A stretch of DNA of 64,000 nt, from positions 1 through 64,000 of the forward strand of contig NZ_WOTG01000007.1 in NCBI RefSeq assembly GCF_011516925.1, given 5' to 3'. Each line of letters begins with the position of its first letter. Position 1 is the first letter of the stretch. The position numbers were made by a program, and so were the translations under genes. Shown piece after piece: positions 27,713 to 35,703 of the stretch. Source of the stretch: Acetobacter fabarum (GTDB lineage Bacteria > Pseudomonadota > Alphaproteobacteria > Acetobacterales > Acetobacteraceae). Below the pieces are notes generated by a model. It made no database searches and was not told the origin of the DNA. It saw nothing but the letters and a program-made list of their open reading frames with translations.

Positions 27713-30172
27713 ATGGTTAAAAACAACGCGGCGTGGAACATGATTTACCCTTCCTCACTCTCGGCTCCCCGGTCCTTCCTCTCCCTTTCGGGGCGGGCTA
27801 TGGCCTGCCTGTCCAGGCGGAACCGGCTTGCTTGCGCCGCTTTGCCATCCCTGATCCTTGCATCGGGTCTTGTGGCGTCCGCCACATCTTCCGCCAAAGC
27901 CGAAACACAGGGCAAACCTTCAGGTGCCAAAACCGCCCCGGCTCCGGCCAAGGGCGGCAAGGCCAGCAAAGTGGGCAAGGTGGCTTCTCCTGCTGCATCA
28001 GGCGGGCTGGAGACCGTTATGGTCACAGCCAACCGACGTACGCAGGATATTCAAAAGGTTGCGGCCACCGTTACGGCAATCAGTGCAACCACCATTGCCC
28101 GGCAGCATCTGGATAGTGCAGCCGATGTGGCCGCTTTTGCCCCTAACGTGCTGGGGTATAATTTTGATGGTCGCTTGCGCCCCCGGTATTACATCCGTGG
28201 TGTTGGCAACGGGAATGTGGCCAATAACGCCATTGGTGCGGTGGCGGTTTATGCGGATGATGTGTATCTGAACAGCCTGAGCTTTCAGGGCTTCCCGCTG
28301 TTTGATCAGGCGCAGGTTGCCATTCTTAACGGTCCGCAGGGCACCCTGTGGGGCAAGAATGCAACGGCAGGGGCCATACAGTTTACCTCCCGCCGTCCCG
28401 AATTTAAAAAAGAGGGTCACGCACAGGTCGATTTTGGCGATTATGGTCAAAAACGGGGTGAGTTTGTTATCAACACTCCCATTACCGCCAATACGTTGAC
28501 CACCCGCCTGTCTGTTCGGCAGGAAAATTCGGATGGCTGGGCAAAAAATGCCAGCACAGGCAAGGATGTCGGTAATTTTGGTGACTTTGCCGCCCGCTTT
28601 CAAACGCTCTGGCGGCCATCGGATGATCTGGAGTTTCTGCTGAATACGCATGTGCGTGACATGCAGAGTTCCAACGTGCCTTACTATAGCGCTTCGGGTA
28701 CGTCGGTATATTCACCGCTTAAAACATCAAGCCGGGACTGGACCAATTCCAACGTCAACGGGCGTCAGGCCCTTGTGTCGGAGGGGGTATCCCTGCACAC
28801 AACGTGGCATCCGGGGCATGGGCTGACCTTTACCTCCATTACCGCGTTTGAAAACGCACAGCGCCGCCAGACTGGGGATGGAGATTACACACCCCTTGAA
28901 TACAGCAGGTCTTATGACAAACTGCACCCTGTGCAGGTCAGTCAGGAGTTTCGCCTTGCATCAGACCCACACCAGCGGATCGCGTGGATTGCAGGCGCTT
29001 ATTATTTTCATGAAACCCTGAACGACCACTACGCGACCGCAACGCTCCCCCCCGGTGCGCCTACAACGCCCGCCATTATTGGCCAGCCTGCCTTTACATC
29101 CACACAATACCGGCAAACCACAGATAGTTTTGCTATTTTTGGCAATACAACCATCCATGTTGTGCCGTGGTTTCAGGTTGCTGGTGGGGTAAGGTGGACG
29201 CACGACCACCTGCGCCTTGATCTGGACAGTGTTCAAGCAAGGTCTCCGGTTTCGTTCGCGGGGAATGCGACAAACTGGTGGAATGCCCAGAACGTTCTTT
29301 CACCCATAACGGGGATTGATAGTTACCATGGAGGCAAAAGCTGGTCGAATGTCAGCTTTGATGTGGAGCCACAGTTCCTGATCGGAAAAAATCAGATGCT
29401 CTACGTGCGTATTGCCGATGGTTATCGCTCAGGCGTGTTCAATACCCAGATTACTCCCAACCCGGTTAACAGGGGGGGCACGCCGTTGCAGACAGCGCGG
29501 CCGGTTAACCCCGAAACCCTGACATCCTACGAAGCCGGTTACAAAGGAAGCTGGTTTAATCACCGCCTGACCCTGAGTGCTGATGGTTTTTACTCAAAAT
29601 ACGACAATATCCAGACCTCCTGGACCGCAACGGATGCTGCAACAAAATCGACCATTATTTCTCTTACCAATGCCGCATCCGGGCGCACTTTGGGGGGTGA
29701 GTTCTCCTTTCAGGCCCGCCCGATTGATGACCTGACAATATCTGGAAATGTGGGTGTTCTCAGAACAAAGTTTACGGACTTTACTGCCCCCACCGGTGCA
29801 ACCAGCCTGAAGGGTAACGAGTTCGCCCGTGCGCCACACCAGACAGCCAATATTTCGGTGGACTGGAACTTCCGTACCGGTATTGGCAACGGCAGCGTTG
29901 GCACGCACTGGAACTATACCGGGCATTATTACTACCTCGTCTCCAACGAAAAAGCATCTGCCCTTCAGCAATCATCTGTCTGGCTGGGGGATGTTCATGC
30001 CTCCTTCCGTCCGGGGAACAGCCGGTGGGAAATCAGCGGGATTGTCAACAATATTACCGGTAACCGTTATCTGGTGCAGGTGCTGCCGTATTCCGCAACA
30101 AGCCAGACATTTACTTACCAGTACAGCAATCCCCGCATGTTCCTGCTTTCGGCCCGTGTGGACTTTTTCTGA
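27713..30172 (+). CDS. TonB-dependent outer membrane receptor
   Basis: An 819-residue receptor. An N-terminal signal peptide follows an extended leader; a start at ATG 27800 (MACLSRRNRLACAALPS) would give a more usual signal sequence. The plug domain begins at about residue 100 (ETVMVTANRRTQDIQKVAATVTAI, TonB-box-like region before it) and includes YYIRGVGNG and LNGPQGTLWGKNATAGAI. The 22-strand barrel ends with aromatic RVDFF. It imports a ligand across the outer membrane using TonB energy. Its operon with desulfinase-like and monooxygenase-like genes suggests an organosulfur substrate rather than a siderophore, which is inference. Confidence 0.92.
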   Translation: MVKNNAAWNMIYPSSLSAPRSFLSLSGRAMACLSRRNRLACAALPSLILASGLVASATSSAKAETQGKPSGAKTAPAPAKGGKASKVGKVASPAASGGLETVMVTANRRTQDIQKVAATVTAISATTIARQHLDSAADVAAFAPNVLGYNFDGRLRPRYYIRGVGNGNVANNAIGAVAVYADDVYLNSLSFQGFPLFDQAQVAILNGPQGTLWGKNATAGAIQFTSRRPEFKKEGHAQVDFGDYGQKRGEFVINTPITANTLTTRLSVRQENSDGWAKNASTGKDVGNFGDFAARFQTLWRPSDDLEFLLNTHVRDMQSSNVPYYSASGTSVYSPLKTSSRDWTNSNVNGRQALVSEGVSLHTTWHPGHGLTFTSITAFENAQRRQTGDGDYTPLEYSRSYDKLHPVQVSQEFRLASDPHQRIAWIAGAYYFHETLNDHYATATLPPGAPTTPAIIGQPAFTSTQYRQTTDSFAIFGNTTIHVVPWFQVAGGVRWTHDHLRLDLDSVQARSPVSFAGNATNWWNAQNVLSPITGIDSYHGGKSWSNVSFDVEPQFLIGKNQMLYVRIADGYRSGVFNTQITPNPVNRGGTPLQTARPVNPETLTSYEAGYKGSWFNHRLTLSADGFYSKYDNIQTSWTATDAATKSTIISLTNAASGRTLGGEFSFQARPIDDLTISGNVGVLRTKFTDFTAPTGATSLKGNEFARAPHQTANISVDWNFRTGIGNGSVGTHWNYTGHYYYLVSNEKASALQQSSVWLGDVHASFRPGNSRWEISGIVNNITGNRYLVQVLPYSATSQTFTYQYSNPRMFLLSARVDFF

Positions 30173-30184
30173 GGAGAGCACGTC

Positions 30185-31240
30185 ATGACAACCCATAAGA
30201 CTGTAATCGACCTGCACTCCCACTGGTTTGCACCTTCCACATTGGATATTCTTGGGCGCCGTGCGGAGGCACCGCGTATTGGCCGCCAGGGAGATGAACT
30301 TGCCATCTGGCGCACGGGGGCGGGGGCAGGCAAGGGGGGAGCATTCCCCCTTGGTGCGCAATGGCACGATTTGCAAACCCGACTGACTCATCTGGATCAT
30401 GTAGGGATTGCGCACCAGCTTTTATCCTGGCCAACAACACTGGGGGTAGATGCCGCACTCCCCTTTGCTGATACGCAGGACCTGTGGACGCAGTGGAATA
30501 ACGATACCGCCGCTCTTGTGGCCCAGCACCCGGACCGCTTTAGCGCCGTGGCGGCGCTCAGCACGGATAATCTGGCCTGGTCTGCCAAAGAGCTGGAACG
30601 CGGGCATGAGCAACTGGGCCTGATCGGGGGTGTGTTGCCTGTTAACGGGTTTTTCTCCCGTCGCTCGGCAGAGGCCTTTCGGGGGATATTCGAAGTGGCT
30701 CAAGCGCATCGCAGCCATATTTACCTGCATACGGGGTTTGCCAGCCCCAAGGTTCATGGCCAGCCCCCCGATATTCTACATGATGACAACGAAGCCCTGC
30801 GCTGGGTCATAGACAACGGGTTCTGCTTTGCATCTGCCGTTGCAACGCTGGCGTTTACGGATTTTCTGGCCCCATTCCCCGATGTGACAATCCAGATAGC
30901 CATGCTGGGTGGCACGGCACTGGGGGCGCTGGCGGCCGAACAGGCCGTAGTCTCCCCCCGTGTGCAGGCTGGCCCGCTGCATGAGCACTTTAAGCAGATA
31001 TGGCTGGATACGGGGGCAGCAGGCAGTGGAACGGCTGCTGTTGCCGCAGCCGTGCGGGTTCTGGGGTCTGAGCGCATTGTCTTTGGCTCGGACTATGCCC
31101 CGGTGCCAGATATTGGGCCTACGCTTGAGCGTGTGCGCGCGGCAACGGCAACCGACCCCGATGGACAGAAATCAGTTCTTTTTTGGAATGCACAGCAGCT
31201 TTTGGCACGCCATGGCGTGCAGGTTGCCCCACAGGAGTAA
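30185..31240 (+). CDS. Amidohydrolase family protein, ACMSD-like
   Basis: A 351-residue metal-dependent TIM-barrel protein of the amidohydrolase-2 group, which includes decarboxylases such as ACMSD and gamma-resorcylate decarboxylase. The metal motif HSH (His11, His13) opens strand 1, IYLHTG near residue 182 gives the third histidine, and FGSDYAP near 302 gives the aspartate. The position that normally reads AHLGG reads AMLGG (about 238), so the usual catalytic histidine seems replaced by methionine. GAGGAG precedes the ATG, 12 bases after the receptor stop. Substrate unknown; perhaps the product of the neighbouring desulfurisation enzymes. Confidence 0.82.
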   Translation: MTTHKTVIDLHSHWFAPSTLDILGRRAEAPRIGRQGDELAIWRTGAGAGKGGAFPLGAQWHDLQTRLTHLDHVGIAHQLLSWPTTLGVDAALPFADTQDLWTQWNNDTAALVAQHPDRFSAVAALSTDNLAWSAKELERGHEQLGLIGGVLPVNGFFSRRSAEAFRGIFEVAQAHRSHIYLHTGFASPKVHGQPPDILHDDNEALRWVIDNGFCFASAVATLAFTDFLAPFPDVTIQIAMLGGTALGALAAEQAVVSPRVQAGPLHEHFKQIWLDTGAAGSGTAAVAAAVRVLGSERIVFGSDYAPVPDIGPTLERVRAATATDPDGQKSVLFWNAQQLLARHGVQVAPQE

Positions 31241-31246
31241 AAAGCC

Positions 31247-32293
31247 ATGACCCGTCCGGTTATTCATTACACTCGTTGCCCGTCTGTGCCGACCATTAGC
31301 GCACTGGCAGAAGCTTGGGGCACGCTGCGGGCTGAATTTGCAGAAGAGCACGATGTTGACATTGTTTTTCAGTCCGTAGGGTTTTCACCCAAAACAGAAT
31401 ACGATCACAAAGATCGGTTCTGGCTCCGCAATGCCGGGCATGCACCAGCCATATGGAAAAAAAGCCATGGCGTGGACTGCAAGGTTGTGGGTCTTGCTTT
31501 TCTGGATGGCCGCTACCCGGTGTTGAGCCTCCATTCTTCCGGGCTTGCACAGCCCGCGGCCCTTAAAGGCAAGCGGCTTGCGGTGTTTTATAACCCCGAT
31601 AGCCCGTTTGACCTGATGATTGCACAACAGCTCAAGATTTATCAGACCACTCTGGCCACTGCCGGGCTGGGTCTTGATGATGTGGAACTGGTGCGTATTC
31701 CACGCACTTTTCCACCACGCGGGGAGCGGCAGAGCTTTCTGCTCGCGGGTTTTCAGTCTGCTCTGGCCGCATTGGAGGATGGTATTGTGGATGCGGTGGC
31801 CGCATCCATCCCCCCCGATGGTGGCCTCTACTCACGCCTGAATGTGGTGTACGACACCCGGCTTGCCCCGGACCTTATCTCGCGTGTGCATCCTTCCGTG
31901 CTGCGTGGTCTGGTAGTCAGCACGGCGTTGATTGAAGAGCAGCGAGACCTGCTGGTGCGCATTGTGGCAACGCTTGTGCGCACGGCAGAGCGGGCGGCAA
32001 CCCAGCCGCTGGATGCCCTGCGGGCTCTGGCAACCGATCTGGGGCAGGCACCAGAAAACCTTGCCGCAGTGTATGAGAACATCGCGCAGGGTATCCGGCT
32101 GGACCTGAATGATGATTATGTTGCGACGCTGGATGCACAAAAAACCTTTTTGCTGCGTCAGGGGCTGATCAAAAAAGACTTTGATCTGGAAAGCTGGATT
32201 GACCGTTCAATTCTGGCAGATGCCACGGCCCTTGCGCAGCGAGCCCCCCAAAATGCTGCGGTTTTCGAACAGACGCACCCTCAACCGGTATGA
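31247..32293 (+). CDS. DszB-like sulfinate desulfinase / substrate-binding-fold protein
   Basis: A 348-residue protein with no signal peptide, of the periplasmic-binding-protein fold. The start HYTRCPSVPTISAL matches the start of 2'-hydroxybiphenyl-2-sulfinate desulfinase DszB (TYSNCPVPNAL), including the catalytic cysteine (Cys11 here). Other parallels: LRNAGHAPAIW against the DszB arginine loop, VSTALIEEQRDLLVRIV, and the C-terminal FLLRQGLIKKDFDLESW against FLLTNNLLQEPVALDQW. DszB releases sulfite from an aryl sulfinate. An automatic annotation would likely call it an ABC substrate-binding protein; cytoplasmic location and the DszC-like neighbour argue for an enzyme. Function is inferred from remembered sequences. 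Confidence 0.68.
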   Translation: MTRPVIHYTRCPSVPTISALAEAWGTLRAEFAEEHDVDIVFQSVGFSPKTEYDHKDRFWLRNAGHAPAIWKKSHGVDCKVVGLAFLDGRYPVLSLHSSGLAQPAALKGKRLAVFYNPDSPFDLMIAQQLKIYQTTLATAGLGLDDVELVRIPRTFPPRGERQSFLLAGFQSALAALEDGIVDAVAASIPPDGGLYSRLNVVYDTRLAPDLISRVHPSVLRGLVVSTALIEEQRDLLVRIVATLVRTAERAATQPLDALRALATDLGQAPENLAAVYENIAQGIRLDLNDDYVATLDAQKTFLLRQGLIKKDFDLESWIDRSILADATALAQRAPQNAAVFEQTHPQPV

Positions 32294-32303
32294 GGATACA
32301 GCC

Positions 32304-33590
32304 ATGTCTTCCACTGCAACCACACTCTCTTCAGTTACCCCGCACATGACAAATCAGCCATCTGTGGCCGGCACGGCATTGTCACGCCATCCAGCGCTGG
32401 TGCTGCTGTTGGCAACGGGTACGGTTTGCGCCATGGATAATATGGTTCTTTCCGGATTGTTGACACCAATCAAGGCGGATCTCCATCTTTCGGATGCTGC
32501 TTTTGGGAGTGTATCCTCCGCCTCCACACTGGCGGGTATTCTGGGTGCACCACTTTTTGCAGTGCTGGCAGCACGGTTTAGTCGCCGTTCCGTGCTGGTC
32601 GGGTCTATTGTGCTGTGGAGTCTGGCATCGGCGGGTAGTGCGCTTTCTACTGGTCTGGCAACACTGGTTTTGTGGCGCACACTTACCAGTTTTGGCATGG
32701 CTGCCTATCAGGGCATTGTGCCGGGCTGGCTGGCTGACCTTTATAACAGGAAAGAGCGGAACTTCGTTTTTTCTCTTTTCATGTTGCGTAACAAGCTCGG
32801 GTCTGCGCTGGCTTTTGGTGTTGGGGGGTGGATTGCAGCTCACTCCAACTGGCATCAGGCATTTTTTCTCACTGGTCTGCCGGGCCTTGTTCTGGGTTTT
32901 CTGTTACTGTTTGTGCCTGAGCCGGTTCCGGGCCAGTCGGATGGCCACGTACATGCCGTGGAGAACAAGGTCAGCTGGAAACAACAGTTTTCTGTTTTTC
33001 GTATTGTTCCCTACACCACACATCTGATCGCTCTAAGCCTGTTTTTTTCCGGCACAATTACCGCGCAGATGTGGCTTCCCGCGTTTTTGCACCGGGTGCA
33101 TGGTCTGGATAACCTGCATGCCACGGGCTTTGCGTTCTCAGCCCTTATGCTCACCCTTCCGGCGGGGCCGGTGGGTGGGTGGTTGACGGGGCGTTATCTG
33201 GCCGGGCGCACGGGGGCCATTGCCGCATCCCTTGCTGTCAGCGCGCTTTTGGCTTCGGTTTTGTTCACCATTGGTTTTACGGCATCTTCCCTACGCGTCT
33301 GCGAGGTTTTTTCCCTGCTGGCCATTGCATCCTTTGGTGCCACGGCAGGGAGCCTGACCACGCTGCTGGTTGAAACTGTGCCTCCGACTTTGCGCACTAT
33401 TTCCGGTTCGTTTGGCGCGATGGTTGCCGGTGGAGCATCAGGGCTTTTTGCCCCATGGCTTCTGGGTCTGATTTCCGATCATGCGGGTCTGGCACAGGCC
33501 ATTCTTATTGGACCGGCTTTTTATGCAGCATCATCCATCTTCTGGATCTGGCTGGCAGTTCACGCCAAAAACGACTCAAAGAAAGATTGA
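32304..33590 (+). CDS. MFS transporter in the desulfurisation-like operon
   Basis: A 428-residue major facilitator with 12 predicted helices. AMDNMVLSGLLTPIKADLHLSD is in helix 1, AARFSRRSVLVGSIVLWSLAS is the loop 2-3 motif, and GMAAYQGIVPGWLADLY lies near helix 5. ATG 32304 is used because it lies 10 bases after the desulfinase-like stop, with GAGGA upstream; the open frame before it overlaps that gene. It may bring an organosulfur compound across the inner membrane after TonB uptake, or export the carbon product. Confidence 0.85.
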   Translation: MSSTATTLSSVTPHMTNQPSVAGTALSRHPALVLLLATGTVCAMDNMVLSGLLTPIKADLHLSDAAFGSVSSASTLAGILGAPLFAVLAARFSRRSVLVGSIVLWSLASAGSALSTGLATLVLWRTLTSFGMAAYQGIVPGWLADLYNRKERNFVFSLFMLRNKLGSALAFGVGGWIAAHSNWHQAFFLTGLPGLVLGFLLLFVPEPVPGQSDGHVHAVENKVSWKQQFSVFRIVPYTTHLIALSLFFSGTITAQMWLPAFLHRVHGLDNLHATGFAFSALMLTLPAGPVGGWLTGRYLAGRTGAIAASLAVSALLASVLFTIGFTASSLRVCEVFSLLAIASFGATAGSLTTLLVETVPPTLRTISGSFGAMVAGGASGLFAPWLLGLISDHAGLAQAILIGPAFYAASSIFWIWLAVHAKNDSKKD

Positions 33591-33594
33591 TCTC

Positions 33595-34866
33595 ATGACT
33601 TTCATCGAAAAAAACACAAGCTTTCCTGCTCCTCGTAATGATCTTGTGCGTGCCACGCGCCCGCAGGCAGTGGCGCCTTACCCACAGGACTGGGTAGATG
33701 CTGCACAAAAACTTGCGCATGAATTTGCCGAAGGTGCTGTTCAGCGTGATCTGGATGGCGCAAGGCCCGTTGAGCAGATCCGCCGCCTGCGCGAAAGCGG
33801 GCTTGTCAGCCTGCTATACCCCAAAAATCTTGGGGGCGGTGGAGGTTCGCTCCGCGATGCCGCGCAAAGTGTGCTGGAAATTGCCAAGGTGGATGGTTCC
33901 ACCGCAGCGCTGCTTGGGTTTAATTACTATAACTCCCTTGTGCCGCTGCTAACGGACTACACCGGTGCGAATGATGATGTTGTGCGCCATGCCGCGAATA
34001 ACCGGTTTTTCTGGGGTAATGTCACACAGTATGTAAATAAGGAGTTTGTGGCCGAACACCACCCGGATGGCGGATTTACAATTACCGGGACCAAAAAGTG
34101 GAACACGGGTGCGCCACTGGCAGAAATTACAACAGTGCTGGCCATTCACCCCGATCGAGATCACTACATTTACGCTGTAATTCCTACAGCGCGTGAGGGG
34201 TTGGAGTTCCATAATGACTGGGACCCGATTGGTTTGCGTGGCACGGATTCAGGCACCATTACCTTCCATAATGTGCGGATTTTGCCAGAAGACGTCCTGC
34301 ATTGGGGCCATAGCCCGGCTCAGACAGGCCCCTTGCCCTTGTGGGCCAGCTTTGGTGCCATTTTTTATACGGCTGTGTTCATCGGCCGCACGCTGGGGGC
34401 TTTGGAGCATGCGCGCAAGTGGGTGCTGCAAGGGCGCAGGCAGGGCAGCTTTGGGGGTGTCAGTATTTCGGCGGATGACCCGTTCATTCAGGCCGAATTT
34501 GCTGAATACTGGGTGCAGGTACAGGCGGCTCAGGCGTATTTTGAGAGAACCATTGCTTTTGTGCAGGAACAATGGGACAGGCGCTTCTCCCTGACGGAAG
34601 AAGACTATGGCGCTATTGCGCTGGAAACGCTCTCGCTCCGCACTTTTGCCGCACGCACGGCTTTGCATATTACACCGCGTGTTTTTGAGTTGCTGGGGGG
34701 GCGTTCAACCGCACGGGAAGCAGATTTTGACCAGTACTGGCGGGATGTCAGAACCCTGTCTTCCCATGACCCGGAAGTATTGGCCCGTCGCGTAATTGGC
34801 AAGCATGTCCTGCATCAGGACCCTCTGGTTTTCCCGTCGCATTTCAAGCAGGATAAAGCTGGTTAA
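33595..34866 (+). CDS. DszC/SfnC-like flavin-dependent monooxygenase (acyl-CoA dehydrogenase fold)
   Basis: A 423-residue member of the acyl-CoA dehydrogenase fold, closest in my reading to dibenzothiophene monooxygenase DszC. Shared segments: LRESGLVSLLYPKNLGG, FTITGTKKWNTGAPLA, HNDWDPIGLRGTDSGTITF (DszC: NDDWAAIGMRQTDSGST), and FDQYWRDVRTLSSHDP (DszC: FDRFWRNVRTHSLHDP). The catalytic glutamate of true acyl-CoA dehydrogenases is not evident. Such enzymes use reduced flavin and oxygen on a sulfur or carbon atom; no flavin reductase gene is adjacent. It lies five bases after the MFS gene and ends the operon. Confidence 0.78.
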   Translation: MTFIEKNTSFPAPRNDLVRATRPQAVAPYPQDWVDAAQKLAHEFAEGAVQRDLDGARPVEQIRRLRESGLVSLLYPKNLGGGGGSLRDAAQSVLEIAKVDGSTAALLGFNYYNSLVPLLTDYTGANDDVVRHAANNRFFWGNVTQYVNKEFVAEHHPDGGFTITGTKKWNTGAPLAEITTVLAIHPDRDHYIYAVIPTAREGLEFHNDWDPIGLRGTDSGTITFHNVRILPEDVLHWGHSPAQTGPLPLWASFGAIFYTAVFIGRTLGALEHARKWVLQGRRQGSFGGVSISADDPFIQAEFAEYWVQVQAAQAYFERTIAFVQEQWDRRFSLTEEDYGAIALETLSLRTFAARTALHITPRVFELLGGRSTAREADFDQYWRDVRTLSSHDPEVLARRVIGKHVLHQDPLVFPSHFKQDKAG

Positions 34867-34877
34867 AAGAACACTTG

Positions 34878-34933
34878 GAGTTTTTCCGGTCCACTTTAGG
34901 TGTGTGACACTCTTGGAGTGGACCGAAAAACTC
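34878..34933. repeat. Imperfect palindrome after the desulfurisation-like operon
   Basis: GAGTTTTTCCGGTCCAC (34878-34894) pairs with GTGGACCGAAAAACTC (34918-34933) with one bulged base; GTGT / ACAC sits in the loop. The stem is about 16 base pairs. It could end the operon transcript or be the remnant of a mobile-element end. Confidence 0.6.
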
Positions 34934-35410
34934 TTTGATAAAATAATAGTTTTTAGAAATAATTTTTCATTCACTCCATGCGTGGAGTATCTATGGCCTT
35001 CCTGATCTGGGGAGCCATAAGAATAATCGTATGAAGGAAGAGGTCTGGATCCTTCGCGTGGGGGTAATGATCCTCATATAAGATGATCATTCCTGAATTT
35101 TTTATATTTTAAATCTTTATGGCATTGCCGCGCCTGATGCATGGTGGGTGACGCGCTGCCTTATCCAGATACATGCTGTACAGTGCAGCATATATCTGAT
35201 GCAAGATGGTCTTTGACCTCTTTCTCCCATTCTCTTTCCCTTTGCTCCAGCGTGTTTGTGCTCGCTTTAACCCGCCCGTTTGGATGTCAGGCAAACAGGG
35301 GTGTGTGTAGTTCTGCTGGATATAGGCGATGCCATAAGGGGTAGAATGGAAGTCTGTTGCTTTATGGTTGTTTGTATAAATGCTGGGCAGAACCACGCGA
35401 TAGGTCTGAG

Positions 35411-35470
35411 CAGTGCCAGTGCCAGTGCCAGTGCCAGTGCCAGTGCCAGTGCCAGTGCCAGTGTCAGTGT
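35411..35470. repeat. Hexanucleotide tandem repeat, ten units
   Basis: Eight perfect CAGTGC units followed by two CAGTGT units, 60 bases without interruption. Uninterrupted short repeats like this are prone to slippage and are useful strain markers. It is not inside a recognised gene. Confidence 0.95.
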
Positions 35471-35620
35471 GGCTGTAACAACCCTGCTTGGGGCTTGGTG
35501 CTTTACTCCGTACATCTGACGGCAGACCTGCAAGGGCATAGGAGAAAGAGCCAAGCCGTTCTGCCGTATGTTGTGGCAGGTGGCTGACGGGCAGTTTGGT
35601 AATGTTGGCTTTACGCCATA

Positions 35621-35656
35621 AAAAAACACCGCAGCGTTGCCACTGCGGTGTTTTTT
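35621..35656. terminator. Bidirectional terminator downstream of adhB
   Basis: AAAAAACACCGCAG and CTGCGGTGTTTTTT form a perfect 14-base stem with an eight-base loop. It terminates the adhA-adhB transcript on the minus strand. Confidence 0.92.
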
Positions 35657-35703
35657 GTAATCCAGCCCATCTGGTGAGGGGCAGAGGTAAGGTTGGTTAG
35701 ACC

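Larger units (their letters stand above)
34867..35703. other. 837-bp gene-free region
   Basis: No convincing coding frame is present between the monooxygenase and the adhB stop. It holds an imperfect palindrome (34878-34933), a small hairpin ATGCTG / CAGCAT near 35173-35191, a hexanucleotide repeat (35411-35470) and a terminator (35621-35656). The first half is AT-rich compared with the flanks. A 79-codon plus-strand frame across the repeat encodes only an Ser-Ala run and has no ribosome site. Confidence 0.6.

Noticed and set aside
31247..32293. Call as an ABC transporter periplasmic binding protein
   Set aside because: There is no signal peptide or ABC partner gene nearby, and the N-terminal cysteine motif matches DszB; kept as desulfinase-like with moderate confidence.
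35411..35470. Possible CRISPR array
   Set aside because: The units are contiguous six-base repeats without spacers.
35280..35519. 79-codon frame with a Ser-Ala repeat
   Set aside because: The repeat is a consequence of the CAGTGC hexamer array; no ribosome site, and flanking residues show no protein-like pattern.
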